NCBI GenBank assembly: GCA_017651265.1
Contig: JAGCDO010000005.1
Coordinates: 1 to 64,000, forward strand
Direction of reading: 5' to 3'
DNA from: Prevotella sp.
GTDB taxonomy: Bacteria; Bacteroidota; Bacteroidia; Bacteroidales; Bacteroidaceae
DNA length: 64,000 nt
Positions 51,434 through 59,781 of this stretch are shown piece after piece. Position numbers and translations under genes: made by a program. The stretch's first letter is position 1. Each line of letters begins with the position of its first letter. The notes below the pieces were generated by a model. That model had not been told where the DNA came from and ran no database searches. It was given only the letters and a program-made list of their open reading frames with translations.

Positions 51434-51773
51434 CAAAATTCTCACTAAAATCCCTTTTTGTCTCTTTCACAAGTAATCACATAATCCTCCGCCATTATAG
51501 TGTAATGACATGATTACCAGAAGATTCGTGGCGGAGGATTCTTTATTTCCATCTGTAACGATAATAACCTAATTCCTACAAGGCTTATAACGCTCTTCAA
51601 CCAGGCTGATAAGTGGGTCTAACCAGGCTGATAAGTAGGTGTAACCAGGCTGATAAGTAGGTCTAACAAGGCCACTTATATTCCTCCGCCAACAATCTGT
51701 TGGCCATCAGTTCATTAGACGTATTAGCGGAGCATTATTATTCCGCAATATGCCAAAATTCTCACTTAAATCC
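51434..51773. repeat. 320-bp non-coding unit bounded by 20-bp direct repeats
   Basis: CAAAATTCTCACTAAAATCC at 51434-51453 and CAAAATTCTCACTTAAATCC at 51754-51773. Inside are a 12-bp perfect inverted repeat AATCCTCCGCCA/TGGCGGAGGATT (51483-51494 and 51529-51540) and the 22-bp array at 51601. No coding region is seen in 51200-51809. Confidence 0.7.
51601..51666. repeat. 22-bp-period array (CCAGGCTGATAAGT)
   Basis: CCAGGCTGATAAGT at 51601, 51623 and 51645 (22-bp steps), plus AAGTAGGTCTAAC variants between. Confidence 0.95.
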
Positions 51774-51809
51774 TTTGAACCTGACTATAACAAGGAAGTC
51801 ATGCGTGAG

Positions 51810-52301
51810 TCACTTGCTGTAGCCTTCGCGCAAATCATCAGCAATCATTTCGGCAATACTCCTCTGGTCTTCTCGATAAATGATATGGAAATAGTATCTT
51901 TCATTAATGCCGCTGACTTCGACTATTGAAAGACGAACATTAGGCATTTCATTTTGCTTAACATACCTTTGGAACATTCTTCTGAACAGTCGACTCCTGT
52001 ACTCCTGCGGCGGCATGGCATTCTTCGTCGTACGAGGAATGGGGTTAATGAAGTCACAATAATAGCATATGACTACATCCTTGTATCGAAGGAAATAATC
52101 AGCGATCGTCTTTTCTATAGCAGCCAAAACCGCAGGCCCTGTGGAGTGCCTTCCCTCAAGTCTTCGCAAATCTATACCGATAAGGGTTGTGTCTTTTATA
52201 GCATCAAGTGTTTTAAAAGATAGTATTGAGGTTTCTTGAGATAAGGTTATATGGTAGACGTCGCCTTCAGATGTCTTGAAGACTTTAACGTATTCTACCA
52301 T
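51810..52301 (-). CDS. Hypothetical protein, 163 aa
   Basis: Not recognised. Soluble, no signal peptide; start MVEYVKVFKTSEGDVYHITLS. Features: IGIDLRRLEGRHSTGPAVL near residue 48, a hydrophobic strand DVVICYYCDFINPIPR near 80, RSRLFRRMFQRY near 108 and a C-terminal FHIIYREDQRSIAEMIADDLREGY. It starts 2 bases after the stop of a 51-residue gene (52304-52459) on the same strand, so the two form a tight pair. AT-rich and outside the core operons. A two-gene toxin-antitoxin or regulator pair is possible but unsupported by any known domain. Confidence 0.6.
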   Translation of the reverse strand: MVEYVKVFKTSEGDVYHITLSQETSILSFKTLDAIKDTTLIGIDLRRLEGRHSTGPAVLAAIEKTIADYFLRYKDVVICYYCDFINPIPRTTKNAMPPQEYRSRLFRRMFQRYVKQNEMPNVRLSIVEVSGINERYYFHIIYREDQRSIAEMIADDLREGYSK

Positions 52302-52303
52302 AG

Positions 52304-52459
52304 CTATACTTTGATGATCTCCACGTCTTTATAATCACCACTATCCCAGCGCTTCTGAATGTTTTGAAGACGCTCTGCCTTATCTACTCCTATTTGACGC
52401 ATGCGCTTGAGCACTGCGTTTGAGGCTTTTTTAATTGATACGTGTTTAATCTGTTTCAT
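52304..52459 (-). CDS. Small basic hypothetical protein, 51 aa
   Basis: Translates as MKQIKHVSIKKASNAVLK, then RMRQIGVDKAERLQNI and ends KDVEIIKV. Basic N-terminal half, acidic C-terminal end, no Cys, no signal. It is placed like the first gene of a two-gene unit, 2 bases before the 163-residue gene. Its upstream region has a TATTTTTG -7 element (about 52520 on the minus strand) and GTTACTAACAA-type words around 52536-52577, which could be operator sites. Function unknown. Confidence 0.6.
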   Translation of the reverse strand: MKQIKHVSIKKASNAVLKRMRQIGVDKAERLQNIQKRWDSGDYKDVEIIKV

Positions 52460-52533
52460 ATTTATACATTAGAAAGCTTGTTTTGTGTATGTTTATTACA
52501 CTTTTTCTAACTTTCTGGTGCAAAAATAAGTAA

Positions 52534-52578
52534 TAACTCTGTTACTAACAAGTTTATTACTAACAAAGTTGTTACTTT
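52534..52578. repeat. Repeated GTTACTAACAA words, possible operator
   Basis: GTTACTAACAAG, then ATTACTAACAAAG and GTTGTTAC, upstream of the two-gene unit on the minus strand. The rest of 52460-52937 contains no gene. Confidence 0.6.
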
Positions 52579-52937
52579 TAACGTTTCGCAACCAAATCCC
52601 AGTCATTATGGACGTTATTAATCAGATCGTGGAGGCTACAGCAGGCAAAAAATAAAGGACCTGTCTCACGACAAATCCCTTATAGTCATATACCATTATT
52701 TACACTTGAATAGTTGTTCATTAACCAAATATTTGCATAACACACATTTGTAATTACTAACAAATATCCCAACTAAACTTGGTTAACTATTATCTCTTCT
52801 TCCCTCACGGGAGTATGCTGTTATTATCTTTTTATCTTTTCTATGCAAATATATATCATTTTTTTGTTCCTGCAATAGCTAAACGGCTTATTTTTAGGCA
52901 GTTCTACAAAATCCAACCTTTTTTGCTACAAATTTTA

Positions 52938-52959
52938 CCCCAACCCCGCGGGGTTGGGG
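52938..52959. repeat. Perfect 22-bp GC palindrome
   Basis: CCCCAACCCCG and its exact complement form a perfect 22-bp palindrome joined directly to the heptamer element that follows. Confidence 0.95.
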
Positions 52960-52960
52960 A

Positions 52961-53078
52961 GGAGGAAGGACGAAGGAGGAGGGAGGAAGGAGAAATGTTT
53001 CAAGTATAAGTGACTTTGTATATGAATGTTGTATCTCTGTGCTATTCTCCTTCCTCCTTCGTCCCTCCTCCTTCCTCC
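52961..53078. repeat. 118-bp quasi-palindromic element, copy 2
   Basis: Left arm 52961-52992 (32 bp, GGAGGAAGGA-type words), core 52993-53046 (54 bp), right arm 53047-53078 (32 bp). It is extended to 53112 by further CTTCCTCC and TTGATCTTCC words. The core matches copy 3 at most positions. Confidence 0.95.
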
Positions 53079-53138
53079 TTGATCTTCCTCCTTGATCTTC
53101 CTTCCTCCCTCTAAAATTGTTAAAAAACAATGTATTAT

Positions 53139-53169
53139 TTTGTCATGTGCTTGAATTACACTACTTTTG
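53139..53169 (+). promoter_or_regulatory. Promoter of dapB
   Basis: TTTG at 53139-53142 and TACTTTTG at 53162-53169, 19 bases apart; ATG at 53193. Confidence 0.65.
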
Positions 53170-53192
53170 CAAAACATAATCAGAAAAAGGAA

Positions 53193-53945
53193 ATGAAAAT
53201 AGCATTAATCGGCTACGGAAAGATGGGAAAGATGATCGAGGAGATCGCCAAAAGCCGTGGCCATGAAATTGTGAGTGTCATTGATATCGACAACCAGGAG
53301 GACTTTGAGAGCGAGGCCTTCGCTTCTGCTGATGTGGCCATTGAGTTCACCGCTCCGCAGGCTGCATATGGCAACTACCTGAAGGCTTTTGCCAAGGGCG
53401 TGAAGGTGGTATCGGGTTCTACCGGTTGGATGAAGGAACATGGTGATGACGTGAAGCGGATGTGTACCGAAGAGGGTAATACGCTGTTCTGGGCCTCGAA
53501 CTTCTCGGTGGGCGTGGCCATCTTCTCGGCCGTGAACCGCTATCTGGCTAAGATCATGAACCAGTTCCCGCAGTATGATGTGAAGATGGAAGAGGTGCAC
53601 CATGTACATAAGCTGGATCATCCCAGCGGAACAGCCATCACACTGGCTGAGCAGATCATTGAAAACATCGACCGCAAGAACGATTGGTGTGTGGATAAGG
53701 TGGTGAATCCGGATGGTTCTGTTAGTTGCAGCTCAGCTGCAGCCAACCAACTTCCCATCACCAGCATTCGCGAAGGCGAGGTGCCGGGCATCCATTCCAT
53801 CAGCTATAACAGCGAGGAGGATTTGATTACCATCACTCACGATGCGCATTCACGCCGTGGCTTCGCCTTAGGAGCCGTGCTGGCTGCCGAATATTCAAAG
53901 GAGCACCAAGGGTTGCTCACTATTTCAGATATGTTCCCGTTCTAA
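53193..53945 (+). CDS. dapB: 4-hydroxy-tetrahydrodipicolinate reductase, 250 aa
   Basis: Reduces the dipicolinate intermediate with NAD(P)H in lysine and diaminopimelate synthesis. The start MKIALIGYGKMGKMIEEIA has the Rossmann GxGxMG; the catalytic site is EVHHVHKLDHPSGTAITLA near residues 140-158 (His-His-x(n)-Lys), and the end GFALGAVLAAEY is conserved. The ATG at 53193 begins the signature; upstream frame is spacer. It is separated from lepB by a heptamer element at 53952-54040. Confidence 0.96.
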   Translation: MKIALIGYGKMGKMIEEIAKSRGHEIVSVIDIDNQEDFESEAFASADVAIEFTAPQAAYGNYLKAFAKGVKVVSGSTGWMKEHGDDVKRMCTEEGNTLFWASNFSVGVAIFSAVNRYLAKIMNQFPQYDVKMEEVHHVHKLDHPSGTAITLAEQIIENIDRKNDWCVDKVVNPDGSVSCSSAAANQLPITSIREGEVPGIHSISYNSEEDLITITHDAHSRRGFALGAVLAAEYSKEHQGLLTISDMFPF

Positions 53946-53951
53946 ATAATT

Positions 53952-54040
53952 TGTGGATTGTGGAGTGAGGAATATGGAATGAGAATAGTACAAGCGAATA
54001 ATGTTAATCTCTTGCTTCTTGCTTCTCACTTCTCACCTCT
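53952..54040. repeat. Degenerate heptamer element between dapB and lepB
   Basis: Left arm 53952-53983 (32 bp, TGTGGAG/TGAGGAA words), short centre 53984-54008 (25 bp), right arm 54009-54040 (32 bp, CTTGCTT and CTCACTT words). The arms have the length and word style of the 118-bp element but do not complement each other well; the centre keeps only AATAG of the core. Confidence 0.75.
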
Positions 54041-54055
54041 AAAAATAAATAAACA

Positions 54056-55504
54056 ATGATTGACAAGACAAAGAAGAAGCTGAATCCGAAGGTGCAATGG
54101 GCAAAGTTCATTGCCGTATTGGTGTTGTTCTTGCTGTTCCTCTACTGGGTGAAGAGCTGGTGGGGACTGCTGGCCGTGCCGTTCATCTTTGATATCTATA
54201 TCACTAAGAAGATCAAGTGGCAGTGGTGGAAAGAGAGTGAAGGACCGGTGAAGTTCGTCATGTCGTGGGTGGATGCATTGGTGTTCGCCCTCGTGGCCGT
54301 GTATTTCATCAATCAGTTCTTCTTCCAGAACTACGTAATCCCTTCTTCTTCATTGGAGAAATCATTGCTCACGGGCGATTACCTCTTCGTGTCGAAGGTG
54401 TCGTATGGTCCGCGCATCCCGCAGACTCCCCTTACCATGCCGCTTACACAGCATACGCTGCCGGTGATTGAGTGCAAGAGCTATATCGAATGGCCCCACT
54501 GGGAATATAGAAGGATAAAGGGCTTGGGTAACGTGAAGCTGAACGATATCGTGGTGTTCAACTATCCCGCAGGCGATACCATCTGTACGGAACAGCCTTA
54601 TCAGACCGAGTATTACCGCTTGGCCTACGACTACGGACAGATGCTCTATACCGAGAAATATGGTAATCCGGATTTCTCAGCCATGTCGGATACGTTGATA
54701 TACGACCTGTATCAGAAGGTGTATGCCATGGGTAGTGCTTATCTGCGCGAAAACGGTCAGGGCTTGAAGATGGGCTCCATCTCCACTCGTCCTACCGACC
54801 GCCGCGAGAACTATGTGAAGCGCTGCGTGGGTCTGCCCGGACAGACGCTTCAGATTAAGGATCATATCGTATATCTCGACGGAAAGGCCAATAAGGAACC
54901 GGATAATGTGCAGTATTCTTATTATGTGAAGCTGAAGCAGTCGATTCCCGAAGAGGTGATGCAGGAATACGGTATCAGCACCGAACAGCTGCGCGATTTG
55001 AACCAGTTTGGCACCATGCCGCTGACGGCAGCTGCCAAGAAGGGCTTGGAAAGCAGGACGGATATCGTGGAAAGCATCCGACTGAATACCGACGCACCTG
55101 CCGGAGAGGTATATCCCAGGAATGGAAATACAGGATGGACACGAGATAACTACGGTCCGGTATGGATTCCTGCCAAGGGCAAGAGCATCAAGCTGAACAT
55201 GCAGAACATTGCTGTATATGAGCGCCCCATCCGCGCTTACGAGGGTAATGAGCTGAAGGTGGAGAACGGTAAGATCTTCATCAACGGTAAGGAAACAGAT
55301 GAATACACGTTCAAGCTCGACTACTACTGGATGATGGGTGATAACCGTCATAACTCAGCCGACTCGCGTTATTGGGGATTCGTGCCCGAGGATCATATCG
55401 TGGGTAAGCCCATCTTTGTGTGGTGGAGCAGCGATCCAGATCGCGGTGGGTTCGGTGGCGTTCGATGGAACCGACTGTTTAAGTGGGTGGATAAGATAAA
55501 GTAA
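54056..55504 (+). CDS. lepB: Signal peptidase I, 482 aa
   Basis: Inner-membrane serine protease that cleaves Sec signal peptides. Two membrane segments are visible near the N-terminus (IAVLVLFLLFLYWV and VDALVFALVAVYFINQFF); the catalytic Ser99 lies in NYVIPSSSLEKSLLTGDYLFV and the catalytic Lys255 in NYVKRCVGLPGQTL. The C-terminal box E GDNRHNSADSRYWGFVPEDHIVG ends the protein. The protein is longer than E. coli LepB, as is normal in Bacteroidetes. Between dapB and the WbqC gene, with a repeat element on each side. Confidence 0.94.
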   Translation: MIDKTKKKLNPKVQWAKFIAVLVLFLLFLYWVKSWWGLLAVPFIFDIYITKKIKWQWWKESEGPVKFVMSWVDALVFALVAVYFINQFFFQNYVIPSSSLEKSLLTGDYLFVSKVSYGPRIPQTPLTMPLTQHTLPVIECKSYIEWPHWEYRRIKGLGNVKLNDIVVFNYPAGDTICTEQPYQTEYYRLAYDYGQMLYTEKYGNPDFSAMSDTLIYDLYQKVYAMGSAYLRENGQGLKMGSISTRPTDRRENYVKRCVGLPGQTLQIKDHIVYLDGKANKEPDNVQYSYYVKLKQSIPEEVMQEYGISTEQLRDLNQFGTMPLTAAAKKGLESRTDIVESIRLNTDAPAGEVYPRNGNTGWTRDNYGPVWIPAKGKSIKLNMQNIAVYERPIRAYEGNELKVENGKIFINGKETDEYTFKLDYYWMMGDNRHNSADSRYWGFVPEDHIVGKPIFVWWSSDPDRGGFGGVRWNRLFKWVDKIK

Positions 55505-55508
55505 ATTC

Positions 55509-55626
55509 CGAGGAAGGACGAAGGAGGAGGGAGGAAGGAGAAATGTTTCAAGTACAAGTGACTTTGTATATGACTACAGTATCTCAGTGCTATTCTCCTT
55601 CCTCCTTCCTCCCTCCTCCTTCCTCG
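55509..55626. repeat. 118-bp quasi-palindromic element, copy 3
   Basis: Left arm 55509-55540 (32 bp), core 55541-55594 (54 bp: AAATGTTTCAAGTACAAGTG and on), right arm 55595-55626 (32 bp, ending CCTCG). The left arm agrees with copy 2 in 31 of 32 positions; it lies between lepB and the WbqC gene. Confidence 0.97.
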
Positions 55627-55637
55627 AAAAAATTAAG

Positions 55638-56321
55638 ATGGTTACAGCTTTATTATCGACAACCTATTTCGGACCTGTTCAGTGGTATCAGAAACTGAAC
55701 AGGTTCGATACTATATATATTGAAAGGTGTGAGAGCTTCGTTAAGCAAACCTACCGGAACCGTTGCGTGATTGCCACCACCAACGGACTGCAGACACTGA
55801 GCATTCCCGTGGAGCATACGCAGGATAAAGGGGAGGATAGCTCACGACTGATTACCGATATACGCATCAGTAACCATGGTAACTGGCGGCATCTGCACTG
55901 GAACGCCCTGATGAGCGCCTATGGCGACAGTCCTTTCTTTGATTACTATGTGGACGACCTGAAGCCGTTCTTTGAGGATCGCTGGGAGAACCTCTTTGAT
56001 TTCAACATGGCCATCACCCATAAGATGTGCGAACTGCTGGATATCCACCCCAACATCCTGTTCACCGAGAGCTATGTTCCTTCGAGGAAGGAGGAGGGAG
56101 GAGGGAGGAAGGAGAATACTTTTGATTCTCCAATTTTCAATTCTCAATTTTCAATTTTCAATTTCCGAGATATAATCCGCCCCAAGAACCCCATTCCCGA
56201 TGAAACATTCACCCCAAAAACCTATTATCAGGTGTATCAAAAGAAGTGGGGATTTCAACCTAATCTAAGCATTCTCGACCTACTTTTCAACATGGGAAAC
56301 GAAAGTATTCTTTATCTATAA
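55638..56321 (+). CDS. WbqC family protein with in-frame repeat insert, 227 aa
   Basis: Belongs to the WbqC-like family, which occurs with O-antigen and surface-glycan genes. The N-terminus MVTALLSTTYFGPVQWYQKL and IERCESFVKQTYRNRCVI match; later NHGNWRHLHWNALMSAYGDSPFFDYY and HKMCELLDIHPNILFTE. A repeat-derived stretch follows: residues 149-174 read RKEEGGGRKENTFDSPIFN and on, from heptamer arrays at 56083-56159. After it come KTYYQVYQKKWGFQPNLSILDLLFN and the end. Start at 55638 was chosen because the upstream frame reads the 118-bp element. Function of the family is not proven. Confidence 0.88.
   Translation: MVTALLSTTYFGPVQWYQKLNRFDTIYIERCESFVKQTYRNRCVIATTNGLQTLSIPVEHTQDKGEDSSRLITDIRISNHGNWRHLHWNALMSAYGDSPFFDYYVDDLKPFFEDRWENLFDFNMAITHKMCELLDIHPNILFTESYVPSRKEEGGGRKENTFDSPIFNSQFSIFNFRDIIRPKNPIPDETFTPKTYYQVYQKKWGFQPNLSILDLLFNMGNESILYL
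56083..56159. repeat. Heptamer arms inside the WbqC coding region
   Basis: A 32-bp arm (56083-56114) begins CGAGGAAGGAGGAGGG and ends GGAG, in the style of copy 3. After 13 bases a second tract (56128-56159) of TCAATTT heptamers follows. Reading stays open through both. Confidence 0.9.
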
Positions 56322-56453
56322 TCACGATGAAATCGAAGGTGTGGTGGCATTTTTGATACAGAATTATGCGCATATTTCTACATTTGTATCATAAATGAAA
56401 TATTTGATAAAGTTTTCGTTACAAACTGAAACACTCGTTAATAATTAATGATG

Positions 56454-56461
56454 TAATTTTG
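56454..56461 (+). promoter_or_regulatory. -7 element of the SusC/SusD operon
   Basis: TAATTTTG, 60 bases before the SusC ATG, with no TTTG at the usual -33 distance. The long 5' leader could hold further control. The stretch 56322-56453 shows no gene. Confidence 0.5.
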
Positions 56462-56520
56462 CAGACGAATCATGAACACTTAGCAAATAATAATAATACT
56501 AATTAATCTTTAAATTTCAC

Positions 56521-59500
56521 ATGATGAACTTTAAATCGTTACAAAAGCCGTTAGTATTACTATTCTTGCTCTGTTTGCTTCCAATGGGAGCATGGGCTCA
56601 GGGCGTAGTTAAGGGAATAGTAAATGATGAAGCTGGTGAACCGATTATCGGTGCAACAGTGAAAGTAGTTGGAACAAACACGGGTGCTATCACCGATATG
56701 GATGGTAAGTTCTCGGTTAATGCAGCTTCCAACGCTCAGTTAGCAGTTTCTTATGTGGGCTACGTAACCCAGACAGTGAACGTTGGTGGTAGAAGCAATA
56801 TCACCATCGCACTGCAGGAAGACAACACAACGTTGAACGACGTGGTTGTGATTGGTTACGGTGTTCAGAAGAAGAGTGACCTCTCTGGTGCCGTTGCATC
56901 TGTAAAGGGTGACGACATCAAGAACCTGAGTACTCCGGATGCAGGTGCTGCTCTCCAGGGTAAGGTATCAGGTGTGCAGATCATCAACAGTGGTTCACCT
57001 GGTGGTGGCGCTGAGATCCGCGTTCGTGGTTATTCTTCTAACAGTGGTAACACTGGTCCTCTGCTCATCGTTGATGGTCTGAAGGTTGACAACATCCAGT
57101 ATCTGGATCCCTCACTCATCGAGTCTATCGAGGTGTTGAAGGACGGTGCTTCTGCAGCTATCTATGGTGCTCAGGCTGGTAATGGTGTTGTATTGATCAC
57201 CACCAAGAGCGGTAATAAGGGTCAGGCAAGAGTTTCTTATACCTTCAAGGCCGCTAGCCAGAGCCTCGGTAAGAAGTCTGAACTCTTCGGTGCTAAGGAT
57301 TACATCGAGTATCACAAGTACCTGGGTGACATGACCGAAACTGAGCTTGTTAACAATGGTTACTACGGATGGGATGCAGAAGGCAAAGGTCTTACTGCAG
57401 AAACCGGTTCTCCGAGATTCGATACCAACTGGTATGATGAGGTATTCGGAAACAGCTGGAGTCTCCAGCACAACATCACCGTTGAGGGTGGTAACGAAAA
57501 GGGTCACATGTTGGCTGGTATCGGTATCTTCGACAACGATGGTATCGTAAAGGGCAGCAAGGATACTTACAAGCGCTTCACTGGTCAGCTCAATGCTGAT
57601 TACAAGTTCTACAAGTGGTTGAGCGTTTCAAGCAACACCTCTATCGAGAAGTGGAAGAGAAAGTCACTGGGTAATGGTTACGGTTCATTCCTGAACGCTG
57701 TGGTTTCTATCGACCCGCTGACTCCTGCTTACATCTACAATGAGGCAGACTTCGGTCAGAACGTAGCAGATGCATGGAATTCTGCAAATCACGGATTCGT
57801 TCCACTGCCTGCAGAATACACAGCAGAACACCCCGTTTGGTATGGTACTTCTAAGTATATTGAGGAAGCAACTGGTAACCCACTCGCACAGCGCGACCGC
57901 GCTATGGGAACAAACGAAGGTGTAAACGTTCGTGGTTCTTTGGCAGCTAACCTGATGCCGTTCGACTTCCTGACCATCACCTCTCGCCTCGGCTATCGTA
58001 TCAGCCAGAGCAATGGTCACAACTACAGCGAGCCTTACTTCCTGTCTTCTATGGCAAAGGCTGAGACCTATTCTATCTCTGCAAACACCAATGCAAGTCT
58101 CTACTATCAGTGGGAGAACTTCGCCAACTTCACCAAGCAGTTCGGTCTGCACAATGTTGGCGCCATGGCCGGTATGTCATTCACCAAGAACCATTGGGAC
58201 AACACCAGTGCAAATTCTTCAGATACAAACTTCATTCTGAAGGGTGACCATGCTCCTAACTTCCGTTACATCGACTGTTTGAACGACAACGGTATTGCTC
58301 ACCTCAAGGCTGGTAACACTCCTGGTGATGCTACTGAGCTCTCTTACTTCGGCCGTCTGTCTTATTCATACGCTGATCGTTACTACCTCCAGGCTAACTT
58401 CCGTGCTGATGCTTTCGACTCTTCAAAGCTGAGCAAGGATAACCGTTGGGGTTACTTCCCCTCATTCTCTGCAGCTTGGACCATCAGCAACGAGCCGTTC
58501 TTCAAGAACGCTGTCAGCACCGACGCTGTTTCCTTCTTGAAGATTCGTGCTTCTTGGGGTCGCAACGGTAACGTGAACATCCTGAGTGGTTACAAGTACA
58601 ACCCGACAATTACCCTTGGTGGTTACTACTACTTCACAGGTGAGGGTGCTACAGGTGATGCTGCTATCGAAGGTGCACAGCCTTCAGGTATGGCTAACCC
58701 CAACCTTACTTGGGAAACCTCTGAGCAGATTGACCTTGGTTTGAACGCACGCTTCCTGAACAACCGTCTGTCTTTGGACGTTGACTGGTATCGTAAGCTT
58801 ACTAAGGACTTGCTCGTTGACATCTCTCCGCTGCCTGAGCTCGGTTTCAGCTCTGCAACCGTTAACTCTGGTGAGATCCTGAATACCGGTTTCGATATCG
58901 ACCTCGGCTGGCGCGACAATATCGGCGACTTCAAGTATAGCATCGTTGCTAACTTCAACCCGTTGAAGAATGAGGTTAAGGCCGTGAACGATATGCTGCC
59001 TCGTTATTCACAGGGTGGTATCAGCGGTTTCAACCAGAAAGTGAAGTCAACCTTCGAGAAAGGTCATACAATTTGGTACTTCCGCGGTTATCAGTATGAG
59101 GGTGTGAACCCAGAGACTGGTCGTGCTATGTATCTTGCACAGGATGGTAGTCTCACAGATGCTCCCGTTGAGGAGGATATGGTTGACCTCGGTTCTGGTA
59201 TTCCTAAGTTTACCTACGGTCTTACCCTTAACCTTGAGTACAAGGGCTTCGACTTCACCGTATTCGGTACAGGTGCTTCTGGCAACAAGATCTATAACTT
59301 GATGGTTTCTGCCGACCGTCCACGTGTAAACGGTCTGGATGTATGGTGGAAGGATTCTTCAAGATGGATTGAGACCAAGGATGCAGACGGTAAGATTATC
59401 GACAAGACCCTTCAGTTGGGTAAGTATCCTGACATGAGAACAGCTGCTTCTGACTGGATCTTCTTCAGTTCTTCAGCTAACGTATTCAGCGGCGCTTACT

Positions 59501-59733
59501 TCAAGTTCAAGCAGATCCAGCTGGGTTACACATTCCCTGCAGCTCTGACCAAGAAGGCTCTCATCAGCCAGCTCCGTCTCTTTGTTTCTCTCGACGACTT
59601 CTTCACCATCACCAACTATCCTGGTGCTGATCCTGAGACTGCATCTTTCGACAGTGGTGCTTCTCGTGGTTGGGATAATGGTAACTATCCTTCATCCAGA
59701 AAGATTGTCTTTGGTGTAAATGTTGCATTCTAA
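56521..59733 (+). CDS. SusC/RagA-type TonB-dependent receptor, 1070 aa
   Basis: Outer-membrane importer for oligosaccharides or peptides, energised by TonB. Signal peptide (MMNFKSLQKPLVLLFLLCLL plus PMGAWAQ), carboxypeptidase-regulatory-like domain (VKGIVNDEAGEPIIGATVKVVG, residues 30-105), the TonB-plug region VVVIGYGVQKKSDLSGAVASVKG and the SusC signature NSGSPGGGAEIRVRGYSS near residue 155, then a 22-strand barrel ending KIVFGVNVAF. Codons are strongly biased (GGT, AAG, TCT, CGT), suggesting high expression. Paired with the SusD gene 48 bases downstream. Substrate unknown; no glycosidase or protease is in the unit. Confidence 0.97.
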   Translation: MMNFKSLQKPLVLLFLLCLLPMGAWAQGVVKGIVNDEAGEPIIGATVKVVGTNTGAITDMDGKFSVNAASNAQLAVSYVGYVTQTVNVGGRSNITIALQEDNTTLNDVVVIGYGVQKKSDLSGAVASVKGDDIKNLSTPDAGAALQGKVSGVQIINSGSPGGGAEIRVRGYSSNSGNTGPLLIVDGLKVDNIQYLDPSLIESIEVLKDGASAAIYGAQAGNGVVLITTKSGNKGQARVSYTFKAASQSLGKKSELFGAKDYIEYHKYLGDMTETELVNNGYYGWDAEGKGLTAETGSPRFDTNWYDEVFGNSWSLQHNITVEGGNEKGHMLAGIGIFDNDGIVKGSKDTYKRFTGQLNADYKFYKWLSVSSNTSIEKWKRKSLGNGYGSFLNAVVSIDPLTPAYIYNEADFGQNVADAWNSANHGFVPLPAEYTAEHPVWYGTSKYIEEATGNPLAQRDRAMGTNEGVNVRGSLAANLMPFDFLTITSRLGYRISQSNGHNYSEPYFLSSMAKAETYSISANTNASLYYQWENFANFTKQFGLHNVGAMAGMSFTKNHWDNTSANSSDTNFILKGDHAPNFRYIDCLNDNGIAHLKAGNTPGDATELSYFGRLSYSYADRYYLQANFRADAFDSSKLSKDNRWGYFPSFSAAWTISNEPFFKNAVSTDAVSFLKIRASWGRNGNVNILSGYKYNPTITLGGYYYFTGEGATGDAAIEGAQPSGMANPNLTWETSEQIDLGLNARFLNNRLSLDVDWYRKLTKDLLVDISPLPELGFSSATVNSGEILNTGFDIDLGWRDNIGDFKYSIVANFNPLKNEVKAVNDMLPRYSQGGISGFNQKVKSTFEKGHTIWYFRGYQYEGVNPETGRAMYLAQDGSLTDAPVEEDMVDLGSGIPKFTYGLTLNLEYKGFDFTVFGTGASGNKIYNLMVSADRPRVNGLDVWWKDSSRWIETKDADGKIIDKTLQLGKYPDMRTAASDWIFFSSSANVFSGAYFKFKQIQLGYTFPAALTKKALISQLRLFVSLDDFFTITNYPGADPETASFDSGASRGWDNGNYPSSRKIVFGVNVAF

Positions 59734-59781
59734 ATGAAGAATTGAAGAATCCAGAAATTGAAATATAAAGAATAAGAAATT

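Noticed and set aside
51750..51929. Plus-strand frame of 59 codons starting MPKFSLKS
   Set aside because: It overlaps the end of the 163-residue gene on the other strand and starts within the 20-bp direct repeat; no promoter seen.
52608..52655. Short plus-strand peptide MDVINQIVEATAGKK
   Set aside because: Only 15 codons; could be a gene remnant but cannot be supported.
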